In this document: one piece after another, positions 33,155 to 44,318 of the stretch
How positions within the stretch are numbered: the stretch's first letter is position 1
How the letters are laid out: each line of letters begins with the position of its first letter
Source: Auricularia sp. M13
Lineage: Eukaryota; Basidiomycota; Agaricomycetes; Auriculariales; Auriculariaceae
Direction: 5' to 3'
NCBI GenBank assembly: GCA_037042915.1
Contig: CM073195.1
Location: 3,906,001-3,970,000, forward strand
Length of the DNA: 64,000 nt
Notes under the pieces: model-generated
The model's input: the letters and a program-made list of their open reading frames with translations, nothing else
The model's database searches: none
Told to the model about the DNA's origin: nothing
Program-made: the position numbers and the translations under genes

Positions 33155-36100
33155 ATGTTCCACCAGTCAGAATCTGGCATGATAACCACGCTCAATGGGC
33201 TCCTGCGTGCACGTGGACAAGAGACGCACTCCGGAGCAGTGGTCGGATATGTTGACGACAGAGGGTGCGTCGAAAAAACGGTTACGTACCGCGCACTGTA
33301 TGCAGAGGCCGCTTCTCTTGCGCCCCGCGTCCTGAATACGAAGGCGAATGCGGTCCTCGGCATATTCGAAGACACCGAGAAGCACATCCATCTGTTCTGG
33401 GCCTGCGTTCTCGGTGCGTCTTACTTGTTGACTTGGCGTGCGGTAGTGACGGGAAGGCCGGGGTTGCAGCCGGCGTTCCGTACTGCCCCCTGCCACAACC
33501 GCATCCGGACCCCATGCGCCAGCGGGACCTCTTTACCCATCTTAACAACCTTTTCGGCGAGCCGGTTCTCATCACCTCACCGTCCATTGCTGCACGGTAT
33601 CCGGACGTGAAATCGCTCGCCTGGCACGAGCTGAAGGAGTTGGAGGCACCGGCCGAGTTCAAGTTGGCGGAACCTCAAAGCGGAGATACGGTTGCCTTCG
33701 TCCTGACATCCGGTGAGTTGCGAAGCATCCGCGGGGTACTTCATGCTCAGGCTGACCGTTGCGGCACAGGCTCAACAGGCAAGCCCAAGGCGGTCACTCT
33801 GCGTCATGAGCAGATTCTCGCCAGCGTCAGAAGCAAGAGCGCGCACCATGGCACGTCCAGCGCTTCGACATTTTTCAACTGGATCGCATTTGACCATGTC
33901 GCCTCGATCACCGAAATTCATATCCACGCCATGATTTGTGGGTCCTCGTGCGTATATTCCATTTCTCCGTATGTCTTGCGACCAACTCCGCGCAGCCAGT
34001 ACCACATTGCGCCCAGTGCCATTATCGCAAACCCGCTCCTGCTCCTGCGCTGCGCAAGCTCGCTGAAAATCGGATACACATTTTCGCCCAACTTTCTCCT
34101 CACGCGGCTGCTCAAAGACGCTTCCGGTTCCTGGCGCTTTGAACAACTTGGTTCCGCTCGATCTGTCGGGACTTCACGCCCTTATTTCCGGTGGCGAGTC
34201 GGTCCCGCTTGCCACCGCAATTGCTGTCGCAGATCTTCTCGAACAGTATGGCGCTCCGCGTAATACATTGCGCGCTGGGTTTGGCATGAGTGAGACCTGT
34301 GTATGTCTCCCCACTCTCATCATATTTCGGCACGCTGACAGTTCTGTGTAGGCAGGTTCGATCTACGACACCACGGACATCCCCCGCGAGGAAACGGCAG
34401 CCTCGAAACCGTATCTGTCCCTCGGGAAGCCTGTACCCGGGATGGAGATGCGTGTTGCCAGCGAGGACGGCGAGCTCGTCGCGAGCGGTGAGGCGGGCCA
34501 CCTCCAAGTGCGCGGTCCTATGCTCTTCAAGGCGTATCACAACGACGTGAGAGCGAATTCCTCAGCGTTCACGCCCGACGGCTGGTTCGTGACCGGCGAC
34601 CTTGCGCTTATCGACGCCGATGGCAATCTGCACCTCGTCGGTCGCGACAAGGACTGCCTCAACATCAACGGAGCAAAACTTAGTAGCACTGACGTCGAAA
34701 CATACATCGACGCTGCCCACGTTTCCGGAGTGTCGCACGTTATCGTCTGCCCGATACGCCTTACGCCCAACGCAGCAACGGAGGCGTACGTCGTGTTCTA
34801 CGAGCACGAGCACGCCACCGGGGACAACCTCGACGCGGACGACATCGACGCGATCGTCAAGACAGGGCAGGCGATCGCGCAGCGCTGCACCGTACTTGTG
34901 TCCATGGCGCCGCACACCGTTCTGCCCCTGCCTGCGTCGCGCTTCGTGCGCACGGCGCTCGGCAAGGTCTCGCGCGCTCAACTGGCCGCCGCGTACCTCC
35001 GCGGGGAGTTTGCAGCACGCGAGCAGCAGTTGCGCGACGCGCAGAATCAGACCTCCTCGGGCGACGCCATTGACGACGGCGACGAACTCCAGAAGGCGGT
35101 AGCCCAGATAGTGGGCGAGGTACTCGACGTCCCGCGCGAGTCGATCCGCCTCACGACGAACCTCTTCGACCACGGCGCGAGCAGTATGCACCTCATCCGT
35201 CTCAAGAACGTCCTTGAAGAGCGTCTTTCTATCGCCATTCCGATCGTCGAGCTACTCTCGCGGCCGCGTGTAGACCAGCTCATCGAATTCCTCGCGTCTC
35301 TCAGCGGGCAGCAGCCTGGACAGGCACCCGCGGGCTACCAGCCTCTTATCTGTCTCCAGCGCTCCGGAAGCAAGCCCCCACTTTTCCTCATTCACCCAGG
35401 TGTCGGCGAGGTTCTCGTCTTCCTCAACCTCGCGCACCAACTTGCCGGGGAGGACCGACCCATCCATGCCGTCCGCGCCAAGGGCTTCGACGCCAACGAG
35501 GAGCCTTTCGCCACGCTCGAGGAGACAGTCGACGCCTACACTGCGGCTATACTCGCGGCATACCCCAGCGGGCCGTACTACATTGCGGGCTACAGCTACG
35601 GCGGCGCCATCGCGTTCGAAGTGTGCAAGCGTCTCGGCGAGCGCGTCGAGTGGCTCGGCATTCTCAACCTGCCGCCGCACATCCAGTTCCGCCTGCGCGA
35701 GCTCGGCTGGGTCGAGATCCTTTCAACGTCGCGCTGTTCCTCGCGCTCATCCCGGAGGACACGGTGCCCGCCGTACGCGCCGAGTTCGACGCTGCGTTCG
35801 GCGGCGCTGGATTCGACTTCGACGAGCGCGCGGCGATCGATTGGATGTTTGCGCGCGCGGACCCGGTACGGCTCGCGGAGCTGAACCTGGCGCCCGCGGC
35901 GTTCGCGCGCTGGGTCCGCGTCGCGCACGCGATCAACATCGCCGGGCGCGCATTCGTGCCGCAGGGCCGCATCACGCGCGCGCTCACGACCGTGTTCTGC
36001 GCCGTCCCGCTCGCGAGCATGGGCACGCGCGAGGAGTACAAGGCCCAGCGCCTCTCGCAGTGGGTCGAGTTCGCGGACCACTTCGAGATGGTGGACGTCG

Positions 36101-37555
36101 ACGGCGCGCATCACACGATGCTTTCACTGGAGCACTGCGCGAGCTTTGCCGCGCACCTTCGCGGCGCGATTCATCGTGCGGAGGAGCTGGCGCGCAAGAG
36201 GGCGAGCGACGAGGCCGTGCCAAAGCTCAACGGTGATGCTGCGCCCAAGGTGAATGGAACGGCCGTGACGAACGGCATCGTCAAGGCCGACTTCGACGAA
36301 ATGCCCGTCATCGACTTTACGCTCGCGGAGCGCGACCCGGATGCGTACTACAAGCAGCTGCGCTTCGCGCTCGAGCACGTCGGCTTCTTGGTATGTTCCT
36401 GTTGTCAGCCCCCGCGCGCTCGTAGCTGATGGACGTCCATAGGTATTTTCAAACGTCCCTGGGTTCGAGGACGACTTCCAAAAGGAAGTGTTTGCCACTG
36501 CGGCAGACCTGTTTGGGCGCCCTCAGGAATGGAAGGACGCTCTGGGCACTACCACGTCTCATGCTCTGCGCGGTTATTTCCGCGCTGATACGCTGCCTGG
36601 TCCTCACAAGGTGCGTTCCGCGTCATGCTATTGAGGGCTGTTACTCACCCATATTCCAAGGCGCATGCAGAGGCTTATCGGTTCGGTGCGGACATGCCAG
36701 CGCCTGGCGAAGACGCGCCGTTCTGGCTGCGCTTGCACGAAGGTACGCGCGCTTTTCTCCGTCGTCGTATCGTTTCCCTCATTCACGCTCCCAGGCCCCA
36801 ACCAATGGCCCGCAGAGTCTGACCTGCCGCACTTCCGCGAGCAGATGAACACGCTGTTCTCGCGCTACCACGAGCTGAACCTCGCGCTCAACAAGCACAT
36901 CTGCCACATTCTCGACCTCCCGCCGGACGGGCTCGACGAGTTCTTCCCGACGCGCACCGTCGAGTTCAACTCGGCGTTCTGGCACTACCTGCCGCTCACG
37001 CCGGAGATGCGCGCGGCCGCGGCGAACGGGTTTGTGCAGGGTATGCACGAGCACCGCGACCCGAGCACGTTCGTCACGTGCCTCATCCAGTCGCGCGCGG
37101 GGCTGCAGGTGCAGAATCACGCAGGGCGCTGGATCGACGTGCCGATGATCCCCGGCGGCGTCGTGTGCAACATCGGCATGCAGCTCATGAAGCTCACGGG
37201 CGGCCGCTTGGTCGCGACGACGCACCGCGTCAATACGCTCAAGATCCCGGAGGACAGGTACGTCGTCGTTCTGCCCCACGCCCATTCTGGTCGTGTGCTT
37301 ACTGGCCGTTGTAGGTACACGATTCCATATGTCCTCTCGACGCGTCTCGAGAAGGAAATCCGTCCGTTACCCCAGTTCGCGAACCCCGAGGCTGCCACAG
37401 CCCACGTCGCGCCGAACCCCAAGATCGCAAAGCTGATGGGCATCGCGGACCCGTTGGTGCGCAGTGGATACGCGCGGTTGACCTTGTTCCCCGCCGCGAC
37501 GGCCAAGCTGTACCCGAAAGAGTTTGAGGAGGCTCGCCAGCTCGGGATCGTGTGA
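33155..37555 (+). CDS. NRPS-like synthetase: adenylation-thiolation-thioesterase fused to a 2OG-Fe(II) dioxygenase
   Basis: The product should activate a carboxylic acid (often an aromatic alpha-keto acid in this class), load it on a carrier and release it through the thioesterase. A C-terminal oxygenase may act on the product. The A domain has GSTGKPKAVTLRH (A3), GFGMSET (A5), WFVTGDLALID (A7) and RTALGKVSRAQL (A10). The carrier is LFDHGASSMHLIRLK. The thioesterase has GYSYGG and a later GAHHTML. The dioxygenase has DIOX_N (MPVIDFTLAERDP), HRD, a distal His in ATTHRV and Arg in RYTIPYVL. Clean introns include 33414-33469 and those joining TSG to STGKPK and MICG to QYHIAP. Two breaks remain. 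One extra base lies near 34151 (EQL then VPLDL). One base is missing near 35729, or there is a weak 47-nt intron starting at gtcgag. It may be intact with assembly errors, or dead. Confidence 0.8.
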
Positions 37556-38397
37556 GGCGCTCAGATAACTATGCAAATAGTTACACAACTGTTGCCAGTC
37601 GTCACAACGACACGCTCACCATCAGAAAATTCGCGTGATTGAGCAGCCTTCTTGAGCATGATTTTCTGGATAGAGAAAGGCCCTGTGATGAGAACTGAGC
37701 GCGACCATGGAGGGCCGGCGATGAGACGGTTGTTGTCGGACTTACTAACGCGTTTACTTCCGCTTCACAACTTGACCCGCAACCAGCGCCTCGAGGTCTG
37801 TTGCAAAGTTTGACGCAGTGCCTTGAGTCGCTACCACTGGTCTAATACCCTCGCAATCTGTGAACAGCTGTTCGTTCTGTGCATGAAGACTAGTTTTCTG
37901 CCCCGATGCCTTGCTTTCGATTTTCTGCCCCGATGCCTTCGTAAACCTACACATACTGGATTTCTGCTCGGCTTGCGCAGTTGAAATATGCAGCTCCTTG
38001 AGGGTCGTACTAGGTTCGTTTTTCCCAGATCAAATACATTCCAGCCTTACTCAAGAGTCAAGAAATTGCAACGTACTACATATCCTACGCGTTCCTGCAA
38101 TCAAATATATACCACCCAATTCAATCCACGCATCCTCGTCAGCGACCAGTTGTGGAACCGCGCAGGCTCGAACGCCTCTTCTTCGATGCGGCTAGAATGA
38201 AGCCGTCCTCGTCCATCTGGCACAATTCGTCAGCTTTGGCGGCAGCGGCATATTTCGCACGGCAAATATGTACGTACCTCAGGAATATCTGGCTGCACAA
38301 CCGCCTGTTCGTCCTGCGCCCGTAAGTTACATATAGTCAGCGCTGGACATTGGCATGTCGTCGGGACGGCACACCTCGCGGATGGGTGCCAGGTTCG
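37556..38397. other. Intergenic, with a short tandem repeat and the source of a duplicated segment
   Basis: The block ttttctgccccgatgcctt occurs twice in tandem at about 37894-37940. The part 37688-37783 is duplicated at 24047-24139. No gene is supported. Confidence 0.5.
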
Positions 38398-39247
38398 TTA
38401 TGCGCGACCGGCCGCCGAACTTGCAGCGTCAAGGTCAGCGCGTTGCGAGGAGTCTAGAGAGCGCGGCCTACACACCTGGGAGCCGCGCCTGGAGGACGAT
38501 GGCCGGTAAGTTGTGACGTGTTCCTGCGGCGCTTGCTCAGATGCTTTCCCGTATGGATGCAGAGATACACTGTACCTCGTACGACGTCTGGATAGACTGC
38601 AAGTCTTGCTTCGACATACCCTCCAGGGCAGCGGTGCGCTCGTCACACACGGTGCGCAAGATTTCGAGCTCAGGCCGATTGACGTTGTACTCCTGGCCCT
38701 TCGAGCGGTACCGCCTGGGATGGCGTCCGGCCTCGAGGTCGATGGAGAACGCGATGGCATAACTGTTCTCCTCTGTCCACTCGGGATCGATTTGGATGCG
38801 CTCGGACGTCGGGAGCGGGTGCGGCGGCGTGACGGTGCCCAGCGCCACGGCGAGCATCTTGGTGCCCTCGTCGAGTTCCGCGACAGGGCGGCCGTCGAAA
38901 TGCGTGACGAGCACGATGCGCGCCGGCTGGCCGTACCCGCGCGGCTTGCGGAGGACGATAAAGGGCCGATGCTTGCCCTTGTTGGTCGAGAGCCCCTCGA
39001 GATCGCGTTGCAAAACTGAATCGGGCGCGACGTTCGTGATGACCGACGTGAGGGCGGTGACGACGGGGTGTCGGATGGAGTGCGCCGCGCGCCCCACCAT
39101 GCCGTCCGCGAGGTCGCGCCATCTGAGAATGGACTGTCTGGAGCCCTGCGTCGTGACTGAGCGCACGGAGCCTGTGGTGCTGTTAACCATGCTGCAGGCC
39201 TGCTGCGGTGTCGAAGGTGGAAGTCCAAGTGAGAGTGAGTGAGACAC
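38398..39247 (-). CDS. Unrecognised basidiomycete protein
   Basis: I do not recognise the family. Two exons (39247-38576 and 38523-38398) give about 265 residues. The first exon looks like an ordered alpha/beta domain: HRPFIVLRKPRGYGQPARIVLVTHFDGRPVAELDEGTKMLAVALGT, with a second half SYAIAFSIDLEAGRHPRRYRSKGQEY. The last 42 residues are Ser/Arg-rich (TTYRPSSSRRGS). The start at 39247 is the first ATG; Met at 39190 is an alternative. It is divergent from the next gene with about 160 bp between starts. A decayed copy of its last exon lies at 24168-24305. Confidence 0.65.
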
Positions 39248-39407
39248 TTTTCTCCAAGCAGCTCGGTCCCTTCATTCTGCTGCTTTGACCTTCCCATCGA
39301 GGGGCAGACGATGCTATGACCTTTGTCTCAGGTCTTGTCGGAGTTCGAAAGCGCGCTTCTTATTGTGGTCGCTGCGGTGTCGCAGACCTTGTCCTCTTTC
39401 CCCACCC
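39248..39407. promoter_or_regulatory. Bidirectional promoter of a divergent gene pair
   Basis: Only about 160 bp separate the two divergent start codons, so the two genes must share promoter DNA. No clear TATA box is seen in either direction; pyrimidine-rich tracts (cctctttccccacc) precede the plus-strand start. Confidence 0.5.
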
Positions 39408-40802
39408 ATGAGCGTCACCGAGTTCCCAAAGTTTGGCCAGCCTCGCATTCCCAACGGGACCTTCGTCATCTTCTCCTTTGACCCAGTGTCATACGCGGCC
39501 GACCTCGATGAGAAGGCTGCAGATGTCGCGGCGCAAATAACGCGCACTAAGTACCTCGGACTTATAGAAGGAGTAAGATTCACCCTCGACACCATCGCTC
39601 AGACTGATGAATTGACGCGCAGGTCGGCACGCTTGACCTGCCCAAAATGCGGCTCAACCTCGACATCCGCGTTGCGGGCCATGTTCCGCCGCAGGAAGGC
39701 GAAGACGACGTGTACCGCACCTCCCCGGCGCGCTGCATTCCCATATTCCCCGCGACCACGCACTCCGACGACCGTGTTCCCCTGAAGCCCTCGAACCCGC
39801 TGCCGTGGCCGGACGGCTGTTACCTGCACACTCTCCAGCTCATCAATGCGTTCGTCTCGCGCGTGCACCATGCCAACCCGACAAACGCGACGATATCCAA
39901 GGAGGAAATCGCACGCGTCGGGCACCTCGTCGCGGTGGACGAGCACGAGGCGTCCCGTAATCGTGCTGAGTCTGAGGATGGGTCCGAGGACGCGGGCTCG
40001 GAATCATGCTACCCGTCAGATGGTTCGTTGAACACCTGTCCCAGGATTTTCTAGAGGCTAATTCCGGTTTCAGAGGGAGACGAAGAGACCTCTGAGACGT
40101 CTAGCGTCGAGCAGCCGTTTGTGAAGCCCATCAAGGTGTATATCGAGATCTGGGAGGACCTCGGTGTCGCGGACACGCTGGGAGAACCGAAGAATGTCGG
40201 GAGAGACATCGATGAAATTGTCGCGTGCGTATTTATTCATCTTCATCTCAACCCATCCTGACTGGCTCCATGCAGCATCGGCGAGGACTGGGAAAAGCGC
40301 ATGAATTATGAGTACCGCGCGAAGGCGCCACAAACGTCGCAGTGGGCTGCAGGAGTTGCGGAATCCGGTCATGAAGAGTAAGTTTTTATGGTTCCTGTAA
40401 TGCATCCTCTCTGATGCAGGAGACGTAGCCCGAATGCTATTCTCAGCGACCCGCCGGTCCCCAATGTTTCGTACGATGACGAACTTGCTCCAGAGGATGC
40501 AGTGGACGAGCGGATTCTGGGCCGTAAGTGCTAAAGGTTTCCTGAATACATCAGCCGACTAAAAATCCCATGAAGGCGCACGCGAAGCCGACATCGTGCG
40601 TAACGCCACGCCCGATGCCGCAGCCATCAAGTCGAATTCTCCGGAACCTCTTCTCAGGGACGCTCATTCCGCCGTGAGCAGCGCTTCGAGGGAGGCTTCC
40701 GAGGGAGGAGACAGCTCCGTTGCGAAGAAGGGAGCGCTCAGGTTCGTGACAGCACGAGCCGTCGTGCTGAGGAGCTGGCTTCGGAATGCGCTGCACCTGT
40801 AA
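39408..40802 (+). CDS. Unrecognised acidic basidiomycete protein; intact source of the 25-26.7 kb copy
   Basis: I do not recognise the family. Six exons with short introns join in frame. Junctions include LIEG/VGTLDLPKMR, YPSD/EGDEETSE, DEIVA/IGEDWEKRM, GHEE/RRSPNAI and RILG/RAREADIV. The N-terminal half has beta-strand-like segments (GTFVIFSFDPVSYAADL, MRLNLDIRVAGH) followed by DGCYLHTLQLINAFVSRVHHANPTNATI. The middle is acidic (ESEDGSEDAGSES; EGDEETSETSS). The C-terminus holds VKVYIEIWEDL-like sequence and a Ser/Ala-rich tail ending RSWLRNALHL. No enzyme motif is visible. The intact splicing and lack of internal stops contrast with the broken copy 14 kb upstream. It shares a short divergent promoter with the minus-strand gene ending at 39247. 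Confidence 0.68.
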
Positions 40803-41089
40803 ATGTGTATGCTTGGCGTGTATGGTCGTGACAATTTGGATGGATAATGGAATCTTTGTGATGTGGGCGTCCTGAAAATTCTGCCTCAGCGTCGTTCGAA
40901 TGGACCTTTGACAGGGATACATTTGTACTCTATTCTCTAGCGTACAGTATTCGGAATTCCGGGCCGCGCTTGTCCAAAACTGCCTGGCGGCTCCGACGGC
41001 TGCAGGCGCCTGATCCTTGTCCTCAACTATCTCGCGACTCAGGGCAAAGCCGGCTCTGCTGCCCATCTGAACTCATAGTCACTTTATCC

Positions 41090-42082
41090 ATGTCCCAACG
41101 TACCCAACGAAGTCGCTTGCCCATAGAAACCCGATTCTGCCCGGATGTATTACCACGAAGCACTATCTTATCGACGTTGCAGGCTGTTCAACCTGTTGCG
41201 CATGACGTGTCGCATGTCACCGTCGATTTGCACAGACTTCGCTCTGGCTACGCTCCTGGGTCTAAGACTGCCGACGAGGGCGTTCTACTTTCATGGCCTA
41301 ACTTGTCGACACTGCATCTCATTGGCTGTTTATTACCCGACCACGACATAGCTGCGAGTGGCACCTCGGCGCTGGAAAACGTTAGAGAGTTTTATTACGC
41401 CGCGCCCTCTGTGGAAGCCGGCGCTGCGAAGCTTTTTCGCATGCTTCGGTTGATGCGCAACTTACAAGATCTGCGCCTACACGATGTCTTGGGTGATCTA
41501 GATGGCGGAGTCCTGCCGCCAATATTTCATCTGCGGAGCTACCACTATCATTCGTCGCACACACCCACCCATTGGCACCTCCCTCTACTCAACTCCTACG
41601 TGTCGTTGAAAGTGCTATCCTTGCGATTCGACCAGCCGCCTCCCATCGCCTCTGTCCAACTGGTAGCGGATATCATCGGGCCGTCTCTCGAATCTCTCGC
41701 GCTCGACTGGGACGCCCTCCTGCCCGAGGTCGCGGGGATCTTGATCCCTGCGTGCAGCAGGCTGCAAATTCTGAAGCTGGGCAGCCCAAGCCTGCACATC
41801 GGCGGCGTCCCCGACGACGATTCGGTCAGGCTGTGTCGGACGGTCCTCTCGGACCTGCGCACACCGTTGCGCTACCTCTCGATTGGCTTTTCGGGGATGC
41901 TCGGCCTCCTTGTCGCGCATGTCGCGCGGAACGGCATACCGCCGTCGCTGCGCTCCCTCCGTCGGATGCACCTATCGGACAGCGCCACCCGCCGCGTGGA
42001 CGCCCAGGTGCAAAGTCTCGCGCGTGCGTGTGCTCGGCGTAGAATCCGGCTCTCGCTTGGTTTTCGGGCCGTTTTGGAATGA
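41090..42082 (+). CDS. LRR-like / F-box-family related protein without a visible F-box
   Basis: A single open frame of about 330 residues reads MSQRTQRSRLP... and contains leucine-rich-repeat-like units. Examples are WPNLSTLHLIGCLL, MRNLQDLRLHDVL, YVSLKVLSLRFDQ, GPSLESLALDWDAL, CSRLQILKLGSPSLHIGG, TPLRYLSIGF and LRSLRRMHLSD. Such repeats follow an F-box in many basidiomycete substrate adaptors of SCF ligases, but the usual N-terminal F-box (LPxELLxxIF) is absent here. It may be a truncated family member or a free LRR protein. The frame extends upstream to an ATG at 40970 without recognisable sequence; I choose 41090. Confidence 0.55.
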   Translation: MSQRTQRSRLPIETRFCPDVLPRSTILSTLQAVQPVAHDVSHVTVDLHRLRSGYAPGSKTADEGVLLSWPNLSTLHLIGCLLPDHDIAASGTSALENVREFYYAAPSVEAGAAKLFRMLRLMRNLQDLRLHDVLGDLDGGVLPPIFHLRSYHYHSSHTPTHWHLPLLNSYVSLKVLSLRFDQPPPIASVQLVADIIGPSLESLALDWDALLPEVAGILIPACSRLQILKLGSPSLHIGGVPDDDSVRLCRTVLSDLRTPLRYLSIGFSGMLGLLVAHVARNGIPPSLRSLRRMHLSDSATRRVDAQVQSLARACARRRIRLSLGFRAVLE

Positions 42083-42408
42083 ATGTGGGTATCATTGTTT
42101 TCTTCTCACGGCCTTCTACATAACTTAGCTGATGTTTGTTTCAGCAGGTTTCGTCCTGCATGGATCTCTGACCCCCTTAACACGATGCTGATTCTGAGAG
42201 CGGTCCGAGACGCGCTTGCAAACGACCCTCCCCATGGACGCGCGTTCAATCGTCCGTCCAATACGACTTCCAGCTGGCTAGTTCCTTGATCAATGGACAC
42301 GATGAACGATAGCACAAAGTCGGCTTGACTGCCTGAAACCCGTTATCACAATTACAGTGTGAGCGATTGATGTCTTTCTATTGGTTCGCATGTGGATAGT
42401 CTGTACAA
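42083..42408. other. Intergenic between convergent genes
   Basis: A short block (gcttgcaaacgaccctcc...atggacgcgcg, about 42211-42245) resembles 45961-45995. Otherwise nothing is recognised. Confidence 0.4.
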
Positions 42409-43207
42409 TCAAAGGGCCTTGAGGACCTCCTCCGCGCCAGTCACCGAGACGGCGCTGGAGACCGGCTCGACCCACAGGTGCTCGATCTTGAGGTCGTTAA
42501 TAACGAGCACGTAGCGCTGCGCGCGGATGCCCATGCCGCGCTCCGTGAGATCGAGCGTGAGGCCGAGCTTCTTGGTGAACTCGACGTTCGTGTCTGTGAC
42601 GAACTTGATCTGCGCGGTGCCGGAGCAAGTTAGGGAAATAGAACGAGAAAACGGTAGAAAGACGATACCTCGTCCTTGACGCCCTGGAAGCGCGCCCAGC
42701 CGCTCTGCACGAAGGGGTCGTTCGACGCAAGGACGACGATCTCGTCGATGCCCTTCGCCTGCGCGCCCAAAGAAGCTTCAATGGTATATAGATGATTAAT
42801 CAAATGACTAACGCACCTTGAAGTCGGCGACACGGGACAGATATCCAGGGACCTGGCCGTGGCATGTACGCTGTGAAAAGGCACTGTGAGCCCCATCGCA
42901 GAGGTCGAGCGGGCGACGCACGGTGAAAGATCCAGGCACGGCAACGATCACGACGCGCTTGCCCTTCCACTCGTCCGTCTTCAGCGGCACCGCTGAGCGT
43001 CTGGTTAGAAGCGCTACTTCGATTGAATATAGCTGGACGCACGCAGACCACAGAACGACTGCGATGTGGATCAGCCCAAATCGCGATAGGGGATCTAAGC
43101 AGATAGCGATAGCGCACCTTGTCCTCGAGCTCGGGGCTCCAGGGTACGTACAGGAACGTCGCGGAGGGGATCTCGTCGCCGACTTTGACAGTAGGAGCTG
43201 AAGCCAT
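42409..43207 (-). CDS. Type-II peroxiredoxin (AHP1/PRX5 family)
   Basis: This thiol peroxidase reduces hydrogen peroxide and organic peroxides using thioredoxin or glutaredoxin. The sequence order is VKVGDEIPSATFLYVPWSPELEDK, TDEWKGKRVVIVAVPGSFT joined by an intron to RTCHGQVPGYL, then GIDEIVVLASNDPFVQSGW and KFVTDTNVEFTKKLGLTLDL. The peroxidatic Cys is in T-C-H directly after VPGSFT, where the family has VPGAFTPTC. Introns after GSFT, ADFK and GVKDE are clean. The first intron (after ELEDK, exon end 43118) is clear on its donor side, but its acceptor is uncertain because the obvious one is out of phase by one base. A micro-exon or a single-base error is possible there. The start at 43207 is the first ATG. 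Confidence 0.85.
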
Positions 43208-43867
43208 GGTATTGGTAAGAGTTGGAAGAAGTACGCGCTCAAGGGGTTGTGCGGAGATTTGTCAGTTCGAGCAAACGCAATCGTCGGCTCGAGCACACTG
43301 TGGGGGGAGCACCGGCTGCTGAGCAGCCGTCAAACGACTGTAAACGCACAAACAGCAGTTCACCTGCTGCTTTTGGCGCCGGCTGGTTTCCGGCTGGTTT
43401 TGTATGCTGAAAACGAGTTGGATGCCGCATGATTTTCAAACCACATACAAAACCTCCAGGAAAATATGAGAGATGGTCTATGACTCATTTCAAGCGAAAT
43501 GGCAGGCCTCTGAGCATCAACACATGCTGCTCGCGCTACGAAACAGCAAAGTCACGTAGACCCGGCTGAATGGCATCACATCACGGACTCTACTTTCAGA
43601 GTCCGACTCAACCACTTTGCGCTCCCCGATACCCAGCCGACTCGTGCATTGCCCGCAGCGCTTAGCCAATACAGCGCAGCATTGCAGCCAGACTCACGGC
43701 TGGGAGCTTGACTGTAATGCGGCGCTGTCTCTGCGCTGGCGGCCCTCAAGGAAGTGGTTGTGCCCTCCGGCGAGATTTGCTTCATTCGAGCAAATTTTCT
43801 GCAAGGTTCGTCGGCTCGCACCGAGCAGCCCGTCCTCGCTTTTTCAGTTCCACATGGTTGCTTCTGT

Positions 43868-43960
43868 CCCGTGGACTTGCTTTGTACAACTTCGATGGTT
43901 TCTTCTACCGGCCAGGTCCGGTCCACACTTGTCTCATGTGACGTTTGAGTATTGGATGCT
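43868..43960. repeat. Direct repeat, copy 1
   Basis: It shares tgtcccg..acttgctttgtacaacttcgatggtttcttc and gtttgagta-ttggatgct with 44237-44318. Copy 1 has an extra tgtctcatgtga. Confidence 0.7.
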
Positions 43961-44236
43961 TGTTACCCCTGCACCGGTGACCGCGGCGCGATGAGCGCTG
44001 GATGCAGATTGCAGCGCGGGCGGACTTCTTTGTACATACGCAGATGCAGTATCTGGACTGCAAATTCAGCTTTTCCAGTTTGAAAAAAATGCAACACCGT
44101 CTGATTTGATGAAAATCCACGAACCAGCAGCCTGCCTGCTCGAATCAAGTAGAATTTGCTGAAAACAAGTCGGGTGCCGATTCGGAACCAGCAGGTTGGG
44201 CATAAAGCCGGTTCTGCCCCCACAGTGGCACCGGCT

Positions 44237-44318
44237 ATGGTGTCCCGACTTGCTTTGTACAACTTCGATGGTTTCTTCACGGCCACCGGTCCAGGTGTGC
44301 CGTTTGAGTATGGATGCT
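44237..44318. repeat. Direct repeat, copy 2
   Basis: Counterpart of 43868-43960, about 370 bp downstream in the same orientation. It is followed by gctgagcgctgagcgc. Confidence 0.7.

Noticed and set aside
33414-33469. A third frameshift in the NRPS-like gene near 33420
   Set aside because: An ordinary 56-nt intron (donor gtgcgt, acceptor gttgcag) joins WACVL to AGVPYCPLP in phase.
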